Shown piece by piece: positions 57,477 to 64,000 of a DNA stretch of 64,000 nt. The stretch's first letter is position 1. Each line of letters begins with the position of its first letter. This stretch comes from Herbidospora mongoliensis. Its GTDB lineage: Bacteria; Actinomycetota; Actinomycetes; Streptosporangiales; Streptosporangiaceae. A program made the position numbers and the translations under genes. The stretch covers positions 447,106 through 511,105 of the forward strand of contig NZ_BBXD01000012.1 of NCBI RefSeq assembly GCF_001570545.1, written 5' to 3'. Below the pieces are notes generated by a model. The model did not search any database. It was not told the DNA's origin and was given only the letters and a program-made list of their open reading frames with translations.

Positions 57477-59407
57477 AGAGGGAGCCTCGCGGTGATCGTG
57501 GTGCCTTCGCCGGAGGTGTCGATCTCGCACACTCCGCCCAGTTCGGCGGCGCGTTCGCGCATGGAGGACAGGCCCACCCCCGGCACCGCGTCGAGGGGCA
57601 TGCCCTGGCCGTTGTCGCGGATCTCCAGGACCAGGTCGACGCCCCGGGTGATGGTGATCGCCGCGTGGGTCGCGGCGGCGTGGCGGTGGATGTTGGTGAG
57701 TGCCTCCTGGGCGATGCGGTAGGCCGCCACCTCGACCGCCGCCGGGAGGCCGGTCAGGTCGCCGTCGACCGTCAGGGCGTCGGGGCCGAGATCCTTGACG
57801 GCGCCGGCCAGGCCCAGGTCGTCGAGGGCGGGTGGGCGCAGGCCGTAGACGAGTTCGCGGATGTCGCCGGAGACGGCGTCCATGCCGCAGCGGAGGTCGG
57901 CCAGCAGGGTGTCGGTGATCTCGGGGCTGCCCTTGAGGTTCAGGCGGGCTGTGGTGATGCGCATCGCCATCGCGGTCAGGGTCTGGCCGAGGCCGTCGTG
58001 CAGGTCGCGGCGCAGGCGCCGGCGTTCCTCCTCGCGGGCGGTCAGGATGCGCTCGCGGGACTTCCGCAGCGCCGTGGTCAGGCGCATGGTGTGGGCGGCG
58101 TCGGCGATGTACGGGGTCAGGGCCGCGATCACCCGCTCGTCGTGGGCGGCGGGGAAGCGGCGGCGGTCCGGCGGGCCGATCAGGAGGGTGCCGACCGGTT
58201 CGCCGTGCCAGACCAGGTCGACCCGGCGGGCCACCACGGGCAGTTCGCCCCAGTCGGTGCGGGTGCCGTCGAGGTCGAGCGCCGCGCCGGTCACCGCCAG
58301 GCCCTCTCTGATCGTCTCCAGGGTGGCGAGCAGTCCGTGGACGGGGTCGGTCCGCTGGAGCCGCCGGCGCAGGCCGTCGGCGAGGGTGACCGGGTCGCCG
58401 CCGGTGCCGTAGAGGGCCCGGTCGGCGAGCCGGTGCAGGGCCCGTTTCATCGGGTGGAAGAACACGCCGGCGCCGAGGGCCGCGACCAGGCCGAAGTAGC
58501 GGTCGACCTCGGCCAGGAACAGGCTGGAGGCGGTGCCGGCCAGCACGTACACGGAGGCGAAGACGGTGACCATCCCGGCGCCCACCAGCGCGCGGGTGAT
58601 CAGGGTGTCGATGCCGAACAGCCGGTAGCGCAGCACGGCCAGGGTGATCGCGGCCGGGATCAGCGGGATCGTGATCGCGGTGACCCACCACACCGAGTTG
58701 CCGATGATCCACGGCACGCTCAGGCAGGCGATGGCCAGCAGCGGCCACAGGATCTGCCGCCGTTCGTCGCCCTCGGCCCGCCGGAACCGGATCACCAGCG
58801 ACGAGAACGCGATCACCAGCGAGACCGTGACGAGGTGCCGCAGGATCCCCTCGCTCCACGGCGCGTAGGGCGCGAACGCGGGGATCGCGAGAGATTTCGG
58901 TCCGATGATGTCGACGATCCAGTCGGCGGCCAGCACGGCGGCCGCGAAGCCGCCCGCCCAGCACCACTTCCGCGACAGGAGCGCCCCGGTCGGGTAGAGC
59001 ATCGGCAGCAGCACGCCCAGCGCGTAGGTCGTCAGGTTCCACACGCCGTGGGAGAGGACCGCGAGCGGCGTGGTCAGGGTGTCGCGGTCGAGCAGCAGCG
59101 CCAGGTCCATCGAGACGATGTTGGCCGCCGCGCCGAGCCCGCCCAGCGTCAGCAGCCAGCCGATCACCAGCTTCGGCCGCCGCTGGACCAGCAGCGCCCC
59201 GAAGACCGGGAAGGCGACGCCCATGACGTCTTCCGGCGTGACCGGCAGCGGCCACTCGAGCTCGGGCAGCCGGGAGCTGATCACCAGGTCGGCGACGACC
59301 AGGAGGATCGCCGCCCCCGCGATCCCCACGGCCAGGCCCCGCGCCGCCCGATCGGGCACCCGCATCCATTTCGGCCGGGTCTCCACCTCGTGAGAGGCAA
59401 CGGTCAT
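57473..59407 (-). CDS. NarL-family membrane sensor histidine kinase, orphan
   Basis: A 644-residue kinase with the same architecture as that at 53174-55162. A multi-helix N-terminus (~25-320) includes VGIAGAAILLVVADLVISSR and FGALLVQRRPKLVIGWLLTL. A GAF-like part follows (LVWHGEPVGTLLIGPPDRRR). The HisKA_3 motif EERRRLRRDLHDGLGQTLTA has His near residue 469. The HATPase_c has AYRIAQEALTNIHRHAAATH, IRDNGQGMPLD, VGLSSMRERAAELGGVCEID. No response regulator is adjacent; cross-talk with the SARP-NarL fusion is conceivable. It is convergent with the ArsR-type gene, and the expansin gene lies upstream on the same strand. Confidence 0.92.
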   Translation of the reverse strand: MTVASHEVETRPKWMRVPDRAARGLAVGIAGAAILLVVADLVISSRLPELEWPLPVTPEDVMGVAFPVFGALLVQRRPKLVIGWLLTLGGLGAAANIVSMDLALLLDRDTLTTPLAVLSHGVWNLTTYALGVLLPMLYPTGALLSRKWCWAGGFAAAVLAADWIVDIIGPKSLAIPAFAPYAPWSEGILRHLVTVSLVIAFSSLVIRFRRAEGDERRQILWPLLAIACLSVPWIIGNSVWWVTAITIPLIPAAITLAVLRYRLFGIDTLITRALVGAGMVTVFASVYVLAGTASSLFLAEVDRYFGLVAALGAGVFFHPMKRALHRLADRALYGTGGDPVTLADGLRRRLQRTDPVHGLLATLETIREGLAVTGAALDLDGTRTDWGELPVVARRVDLVWHGEPVGTLLIGPPDRRRFPAAHDERVIAALTPYIADAAHTMRLTTALRKSRERILTAREEERRRLRRDLHDGLGQTLTAMAMRITTARLNLKGSPEITDTLLADLRCGMDAVSGDIRELVYGLRPPALDDLGLAGAVKDLGPDALTVDGDLTGLPAAVEVAAYRIAQEALTNIHRHAAATHAAITITRGVDLVLEIRDNGQGMPLDAVPGVGLSSMRERAAELGGVCEIDTSGEGTTITARLPL

Positions 59408-59468
59408 CAGGCCCCCGCCTTCGTCTCGTTCCCGTGCGTCTCTGAGACGGGGCCCGGTGAGGGAAAGT

Positions 59469-60233
59469 TCAGCAGATCTCCGGCATTTCGGGTGACGGTT
59501 TGTCAGAAGGAGTGGTGATGGTCCGCACCTTGGGAGGAGGCGTGCCGTAGAGGCGTTCGCCGAACCGCTGGGTCGCGCCCGGCCGTAGCCGGACCCCGGT
59601 GACGGTGGCCTGGCCGCCGAAGACGTCAGAAACCCTCATCGTGTACGGCCCTGGCCCCGGCCCCGGCGGGAACAGCCAGTAGTTGTCGGGCCCCCGGCGC
59701 AGATCCCGCCAGTGGGCTCCGCTCCTGACCCGCACGTGCTTCAGCCGGTTGCCGTGGTCGAGCACCTGCACCGCGCCCCAGTGGGCGGTCGAGCCGGGCT
59801 TCACCCGGAACGCCAGCCGCCGCCCCGGCTCCGGGTCGCGGACCTGCCGGTAGGTGATCGCGGCGCTGCCGTCGCTCTTGTGGGCGATGCTGACGAACGC
59901 CTCCGCCGACAGGTCGAGATCGCCGGGACCGCAGGCCGGGCAGCGGTCGACGACCAGCACCCGGACCGTCCCGGTCGGCCCCGTCACGTCGAGATAGCCG
60001 CCGCAGGCGGCCGACCCGGCGTATTCGGCCGTCGACACCGAGGCGAACAGCATGGGATGGCCCGGCAGCGAGCAGTTCCCCGGCGCCTTCGCCTCGTAGA
60101 AGTAGGCCCGCCCTCGCTGGGGGCCCGGGGAGGCGCAGACGGGATCGGTCAGCCGGACGAACACCGCCGCCGCGACCAGCGCCCCGACGGCGAACCCCAC
60201 TCCGCGGCGCCGCCGGCGCCTCGCGTGTCTCAT
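59469..60233 (-). CDS. Bacterial expansin-like secreted protein
   Basis: A 254-residue exported protein. A very basic N-terminus (RHARRRRRRG) and hydrophobic stretch (VGFAVGALVAAAVFVRL) act as signal or anchor. The double-psi beta-barrel domain D1 (~40-130) has GRAYFYEAKAPGNCSLPGHP, CGGYLDVTGPTGTVRVLVVD and RCPACGPGDLDLSAEAFVSI, with the conserved Asp (VVDRC). The D2-like domain (~135-235) has VKPGSTAHWGAVQVLDHGNR, WRDLRRGPDNYWLFPPGPGP. This is the EXLX1-type two-domain layout. Expansins loosen plant cell walls without hydrolysis. It lies 43 bp downstream of the terpene synthase gene. Confidence 0.85.
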   Translation of the reverse strand: MRHARRRRRRGVGFAVGALVAAAVFVRLTDPVCASPGPQRGRAYFYEAKAPGNCSLPGHPMLFASVSTAEYAGSAACGGYLDVTGPTGTVRVLVVDRCPACGPGDLDLSAEAFVSIAHKSDGSAAITYRQVRDPEPGRRLAFRVKPGSTAHWGAVQVLDHGNRLKHVRVRSGAHWRDLRRGPDNYWLFPPGPGPGPYTMRVSDVFGGQATVTGVRLRPGATQRFGERLYGTPPPKVRTITTPSDKPSPEMPEIC

Positions 60234-60276
60234 GTCGGATACATAGAGACACGGAGCGATTACGTTACGTAGATCT

Positions 60277-61182
60277 TCACTGGTAGCGCGGGGACTCCAG
60301 CAGCCATTCGAGGTAGGCCCTCGGCACTCCGAACAGACTTGAGGCCACCTTCTCGACCTCGTCGGGGACCCCGAGTTCCGCGTACGCCTCCGGCAGCGCC
60401 TTCGCCGCGTCGGTCAGATCCTCGGCCCGCTCGACGATCCGGTCGGCCACCCACTCGGCCGGGGCGGGCACCCCGATGCGCGACGCCGCCACCCGCAGGT
60501 AGTTGTGCGGGTCGCCGCGCTCCTTGCCGAGCGAGGCCACGTCGTTGCACCAGGCCGTGACGTCGACCACGGCGTCGAGGAGCGTCCGCCACGGGGGCGT
60601 GGCGTGCAGCCGCCCGGGGACCTCGATCCGCAGGCACCCCTCGATGATCTCGGCCCCGGCCCCCGCGAAGACGTCCCGCCGCAGCGCCGGATACTCCCCG
60701 GCCGACGGCACCCGGCCGATCGACCGGTTCACCGCCTGCATCCGGCAGGCCTGCGCCTGCGCCTCCATCCGCGCCGTGAACCGCTGCTCCCAGGCCGGCG
60801 ACATGTCGGGCGCCGTCACCCGCCACAGGTCGGCGAACGCCGCCACCAGCGGCTCCTCGGTCCGGTGACCGGCGTGGGCGGCGTCCCGCAGGCGGCCCTG
60901 CATCAGGTCGAGCACGGTGGTGTCCCGGCTGCCGCTGCCCTCGTCGCACCAGTCGTCGTAGGCCAGTTGCCAGGTGACCCACCGGGCGAGCAGCTCGTTG
61001 CCCGGCAGCACCCTGGCGGCCAGACGCTCGGGGCGGGCGGCGATCGAGAGGCCGTACAGACCGGCCCAGGCCCCCAGCGCGCGCGTGTCGCACTCGACCG
61101 GCTCTCCGGCGGTCGGCGGCAGAGCGTAGACGAGCGGGGCCAGAACGGCAGCAGCCGAAGGTATGCGCAGCTCAGGGGTCAT
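60277..61182 (-). CDS. Class I terpene synthase
   Basis: A 301-residue terpene cyclase. The aspartate-rich motif is QLAYDDWCDEG (about residues 75-81; DDxxxE type). The NSE triad is WCNDVASLGKERGD (about 212-220; NDxxSxxKE). The pyrophosphate-sensor Arg lies in YPALRRDVFAGAG and the C-terminal RY pair in ESPRYQ. All metal and diphosphate ligands are therefore present, so a functional sesqui- or monoterpene synthase is likely; the product cannot be predicted. ATG at 61182 is used; an upstream in-frame ATG (61209) exists. No prenyl transferase or P450 is adjacent. It is divergent from glnA2. Confidence 0.88.
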   Translation of the reverse strand: MTPELRIPSAAAVLAPLVYALPPTAGEPVECDTRALGAWAGLYGLSIAARPERLAARVLPGNELLARWVTWQLAYDDWCDEGSGSRDTTVLDLMQGRLRDAAHAGHRTEEPLVAAFADLWRVTAPDMSPAWEQRFTARMEAQAQACRMQAVNRSIGRVPSAGEYPALRRDVFAGAGAEIIEGCLRIEVPGRLHATPPWRTLLDAVVDVTAWCNDVASLGKERGDPHNYLRVAASRIGVPAPAEWVADRIVERAEDLTDAAKALPEAYAELGVPDEVEKVASSLFGVPRAYLEWLLESPRYQ

Positions 61183-61252
61183 GTGATGACACGCTAGGTG
61201 AGCATTCACCGGGTGTCCCGCAGGCGCGACGGGGAGTCCTCACGGCAGGTGC

Positions 61253-61268
61253 GTAACGTATGTGAAAC
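61253..61268 (+). promoter_or_regulatory. GlnR-type box upstream of glnA2
   Basis: GTAAC-N6-GAAAC (61253-61257, 61264-61268) equals the a-b half of the actinobacterial GlnR consensus GTNAC-N6-GAAAC. A second a-b half is not clear. It lies 57 nt before the glnA2 start, between the divergent terpene synthase and glutamine synthetase genes. Confidence 0.55.
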
Positions 61269-61324
61269 ACACAAGGGGCACACTGGTAGATGCCCAGACC
61301 TGGAACTTTCGTGAGGTAGTCGCC

Positions 61325-62686
61325 TTGGACCGCCAGCAGGAATTCGTTCTCCGCACACTTGAAGAGCGCGACATCCGGTTCATCCGGCTCTGGTTCACCG
61401 ACGTCCTGGGCTTCCTGAAGTCCGTGGCCATCGCGCCGGCCGAACTCGAGGGCGCCTTCGCCGAGGGAATCGGCTTCGACGGCTCCGCCATCGAAGGATT
61501 CTCCCGGGTGTACGAGTCGGACATGCTCGCCAAGCCCGACCCGTCGACCTTCCAGATCCTGCCGTGGCGCAGCGAGACCCCCGGGGCGGCGAGGATGTTC
61601 TGCGACATCCTGATGCCCGACGGATCTCCGTCCCACGCCGACCCCCGCTGGGTGCTGAAGCGGACCCTGGCGCGCGCCGCCGACATGGGGTTCACCTTCT
61701 ACACCCACCCCGAGGTGGAGTTCTTCCTCCTCCGCAACCGTCCCGAGCGCGGCGTCAAGCCCGAGCCGATCGACGACGGCGGCTACTTCGACCACACCCC
61801 GCACAGCGCCGGCCACGACTTCCGCCGCAACGCGATCATGATGCTCGAGGCGATGGGGATCTCGGTCGAGTTCAGCCACCACGAGGGCGCTCCGGGGCAG
61901 CAGGAGATAGACCTCCGGTATGCCGACGCCCTGTCGACGGCCGACAACATCATGACGTTCCGTCTCGTGATGAAGGAGGTGGCGCTCGAACAGGGCGTCT
62001 GGGCCTCCTTCATGCCGAAGCCCTTCACCGAATACCCCGGGTCGGGGATGCACACCCACATGTCCCTGTTCGAGGGGGACAGGAACGCCTTCTACGAGCC
62101 CGGGTCGGACTACCAGCTCTCCAAGGTGGGCCGCTCCTTCATCGGTGGCCTCCTCAAGCACGCGGCCGAGATCACGGCGGTGTGTAACCAGTGGGTGAAC
62201 TCTTACAAGCGGTTGTGGGGCGACACCGAGGCCATCGCCGGCGCGGGTGGCGAGGCTCCCTCGTACATCTGCTGGGGGCACAACAACCGGTCGGCGCTGG
62301 TCCGGGTGCCGATGTACAAGCCGCACAAGGGCGGGTCGACGCGGATCGAGTTCCGGTCCCTGGATTCGGCGTGCAACCCCTACCTGGCTTACGCGATGAT
62401 CCTCGCCGCGGGGCTCAAGGGGATCGAAGAGGGGTACGACATCCCGGCAGGGGCCGAGGATGACGTGTGGGCACTCACCTCTGGGGAGCGGCGGGCGCTG
62501 GGGATCCACCCGCTGCCGCAGTCGCTCGACGAGGCGATCGTGGCCATGGAGCACAGCGAACTCGCGGCGGAGACCCTCGGGGAGCACGTGTTCGACTACT
62601 TCCTGCGGAACAAGCGGTCGGAGTGGCGTGAGTACCGCCGCCAGGTGACCGAGTTCGAGCTGGGACGCTACCTGCCGGTCCTGTAA
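61325..62686 (+). CDS. glnA2: Type I glutamine synthetase, GlnA2-like
   Basis: A 453-residue cytosolic ligase (glutamate + NH3 + ATP to glutamine). N-terminus QQEFVLRTLEERDIRFIRLW; latch GFDGSAIEGF; metal/ammonia motifs EVEFFLL, HHEGAPGQQEIDLRY and GSGMHTHMSL; ATP-side HNNRSALVRVP; substrate Arg ...STRIEFRSLDSACNPYLAYA. The GlnA-type adenylylation Tyr region is not evident near the C-terminus (KRSEWREYRRQV), in keeping with GlnA2. TTG at 61325 is used because GAGG lies 8 nt upstream and the length then equals GlnA2; a GTG 63 bp upstream is possible. A GlnR-like box and a strong terminator bracket it. Confidence 0.95.
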   Translation: MDRQQEFVLRTLEERDIRFIRLWFTDVLGFLKSVAIAPAELEGAFAEGIGFDGSAIEGFSRVYESDMLAKPDPSTFQILPWRSETPGAARMFCDILMPDGSPSHADPRWVLKRTLARAADMGFTFYTHPEVEFFLLRNRPERGVKPEPIDDGGYFDHTPHSAGHDFRRNAIMMLEAMGISVEFSHHEGAPGQQEIDLRYADALSTADNIMTFRLVMKEVALEQGVWASFMPKPFTEYPGSGMHTHMSLFEGDRNAFYEPGSDYQLSKVGRSFIGGLLKHAAEITAVCNQWVNSYKRLWGDTEAIAGAGGEAPSYICWGHNNRSALVRVPMYKPHKGGSTRIEFRSLDSACNPYLAYAMILAAGLKGIEEGYDIPAGAEDDVWALTSGERRALGIHPLPQSLDEAIVAMEHSELAAETLGEHVFDYFLRNKRSEWREYRRQVTEFELGRYLPVL

Positions 62687-62695
62687 AGCCAGGTC

Positions 62696-62744
62696 AGAGC
62701 GTAGGGCGGGACAACGATGAGTTGTTCCGCCCTGCGCTCTTTTA
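62696..62744 (+). terminator. Intrinsic terminator of glnA2
   Basis: AGAGCGTAGGGCGGGACAAC pairs with GTTGTTCCGCCCTGCGCTCT: a 20-bp stem with two G-T wobbles and a 5-nt loop, followed by TTTTA. It begins 10 nt after the glnA2 stop. Confidence 0.92.
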
Positions 62745-62909
62745 AGAGCTCTGGGCCGTCGGGCTGGGATTCGGCAGCCTCATGGCCCTTGTCCACAGCC
62801 CGCTGGGCATGAGGTGGGTGTAGACCCTGAGCGTGAACCCTGGATCAGTGTGGCCGAGGTGCCTCGGCGCATGCATGCCGTGCTCGCGCGCGGCCTGATG
62901 CCCTCTTAC
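62742..62909 (-). pseudogene. Remnant of a tyrosine recombinase (integrase) C-terminus
   Basis: On the minus strand the frame reads AAREHGMHAPRHLGHTDPGF then TLRVYTHLMPSG. In actinobacterial phage-type integrases the same blocks occur as AREHGMHALRH (catalytic Arg/His region) and LGHTDPGFTLRVYTHLMPSS (catalytic His and Tyr), about 20 residues apart. Here they are joined directly, so an internal deletion has removed the part between the RH and LGH motifs. The region upstream is unrecognisable. The stop codon falls in the T-run of the glnA2 terminator. It marks a past integration next to glnA2. Confidence 0.75.
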
Positions 62910-63427
62910 CCTTCCCCGACTCCGGGATGACGTCGGCGGCCACGAGAGCGGGTTTCCAGGCGTAAATGTGGAAGTCGCTCCTTCTCACCGGGCCATTGCC
63001 CGTGCGGGAGAAGAGCAACAGCTCTCAAAATGATCACACTAGGTGATCGCCAATCTAGCGAAGTACTACTAGGGAAATCCCGGATGCGGTACCTGGGGCG
63101 GGCAAGGTTTGTTCGTGATGCAGTGGTGTTGCACTGCGGCGAAGGCCGCTGGACGAGAAGGCATGTTTCTGACGCTGCGTCGTTCTGGCTGGGGATTTCC
63201 CGTGATGAATGCTGGCCTGCTCGGCTAGAAAGCTTACGAGCGGAGATGAATCCGCATGTCGACCTCCAACATGTGCCTATCGGAGACGGAATTCCACGTG
63301 CAGGAAGGCGGAGGACATGATGGAACGACGGTTCTTTTTGGAAGAGAAAGAACTTCACCAAGGTCAAGTGCATTCGGACGTCGCCAAAGTGCAGAAGTAC
63401 CTGACTAGAGAGCCTTAATGGCTGAGG
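62910..63427. other. AT-richer stretch between integrase remnant and transposase
   Basis: About 520 bp, less GC-rich than the rest of the window. One rightward open frame (63030-63320, 96 residues) and a second (63318-63418, ending HSDVAKVQKYLTREP) are possible, but neither has a family motif or a good ribosome site, and codon use is unlike the host genes. This suggests foreign DNA left by mobile elements. Confidence 0.45.
63030..63320 (+). CDS. Doubtful small open frame in foreign-looking DNA
   Basis: A possible 96-residue protein (for example RYLGRARFVRDAVVLHCGEG, VSDAASFWLGISRDECWPAR) with AT-rich codon choice (CTA, AGA, TTA) unlike its neighbours. No ribosome site precedes the ATG and I recognise no family. 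It lies between an integrase remnant and a transposase, so it may be an accessory gene or chance. Confidence 0.25.
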   Translation: MITLGDRQSSEVLLGKSRMRYLGRARFVRDAVVLHCGEGRWTRRHVSDAASFWLGISRDECWPARLESLRAEMNPHVDLQHVPIGDGIPRAGRRRT

Positions 63428-64000
63428 TTATGAGAGGTGGGGGTCCAGGCCGGTCTTGGCGATGAACCCGCTGAGGATGCGGCGGCGGTATTGCATGCGT
63501 TTGAGCCGGCTCTTCACCAGCGCGAGGAGTTGGTCCTGGTTGCGGGTGGCCAGGTTGGCCAGGGATTTCTTCATGTGGGCCCAGACCGCTTCGACGGGGT
63601 TGAACTCCGGCGCGTAGGCGGGCAGGTAGAAGACCGTCAGCCACGGGCGGGCCGCGATCAGCTCGCGCATCCGTGCTGAGTGGTGGGTGTTGAGGTTGTC
63701 CCACACCACCACCAGTGGCGCGCCGAGTTGTTGATGCGCCGCGTCGAACAGGGCCGCGTAGTCGGCGGCTGCGAACCCTTTCGGCTCCCCTTTGCGTCCG
63801 CGATAGGGGCGGGTGCGGTAGATCAGCCTGGCTCCAGCGGCCGGGTCAGCCGGTTTGACCGCAACCAGCGCGGCGATGGAGATCCGGCCGCCGCCTTTGG
63901 CGGTCACCGCCACCACCGGGGTGATCCCGCGTCGTCCCCAGGTCCGGCCCTTGGGTGATCTCAAGGTCTGGGCCGCCTCGTCTTCGAAGCAGAGCCAGGC
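63428..64000 (-). mobile_element. IS630-type transposase, C-terminal part, cut by window edge
   Basis: The frame is open to the right edge (190 codons visible). The DDE_3 catalytic core is clear: first acidic block AWLCFEDEAAQTLRSPKGRT, then VVAVTAKGGGRISIAALVAV, second Asp in LVVVWDNLNTHHSARMRELI, and the Glu block YLPAYAPEFNPVEAVWAHMK. This is the pattern of IS630/Tc1-mariner DDE enzymes. The N-terminal HTH half and the other end of the element are outside the window. IS630 elements target TA; the insertion end should lie just after the stop codon (63411-63428), but the inverted repeat cannot be checked with one end only. Confidence 0.9.

Noticed and set aside
62906..63373. Leftward 155-codon open frame before the transposase
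   Set aside because: Ser/Arg/Pro-rich, no family pattern; lies in AT-rich mobile DNA and overlaps the doubtful rightward frame.
1..64000. CRISPR arrays, rRNA, tRNA and known antiphage systems
   Set aside because: No regularly spaced repeats, no rRNA-like conserved blocks, no cloverleaf with CCA end, and no defence gene family seen.

Overview
The window is GC-rich, densely coded actinobacterial chromosome. Many NarL-type histidine kinases and response regulators, an F420H2:NADP reductase, a PucR regulator, DUF6421/DUF3467/DUF3105 proteins, a GlnR-type box before a glutamine synthetase and frequent GTG/TTG starts point to a filamentous actinomycete. A Streptosporangiales-like host is my inference; no rRNA or tRNA is present to confirm it.

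Layout. 1-4349 (+): the end of a DUF6421 protein, an SDR, a threonine-aldolase-like enzyme and two response regulators (one receiver-only). 4235-16876 (-): a tightly overlapping seven-gene operon: response regulator/class III nucleotide cyclase fusion, ABC ATPase, three FtsX-type permeases, a histidine kinase and an FAD oxidoreductase. Divergent from it (16986-18736, +) are a cyclic-nucleotide-binding protein and a metallo-beta-lactamase-fold hydrolase, together a possible cAMP write/read/erase cassette. 18767-25501: DUF3467, DUF305, DUF3105, a SecD-like/Excalibur fusion, a lone molybdenum subunit of xanthine dehydrogenase and its divergent PucR regulator. 25502-26335 has no convincing gene.

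26336-27954 is, to me, the most interesting locus. An unannotated 42-residue secreted-peptide gene (26483-26611, -) has its own RBS and a textbook intrinsic terminator. Its start codon lies 50 bp from that of an XRE-HTH/TPR regulator, the layout of an RRNPP-type peptide/receptor quorum-sensing pair.

28078-31185 holds CopC, a CopD-CtaG fusion and a stand-alone HATPase. 31291-43134 is mostly housekeeping and amino-acid metabolism (Map, cyclase family, LysR, secreted lipase, F420 reductase, MocR with a divergent methionine-gamma-lyase-like enzyme and a clear operator, threonine dehydratase, PanB), with three copies of a dispersed repeat in convergent intergenic gaps. 43135-46587: two MFS exporters and a TetR with its operator. 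46634-51658: a Tat-secreted arabinofuranosidase-like protein, a secreted protein and NadE. 51710-59407: an MFS/histidine kinase/SARP-NarL fusion operon with a divergent ArsR-type repressor and its palindrome, then a second, orphan histidine kinase. 59469-62686: expansin, class I terpene synthase and glutamine synthetase with a GlnR-like box. The right end (62742-64000) is mobile-element debris: a deleted integrase remnant and part of an IS630-type transposase running off the edge.
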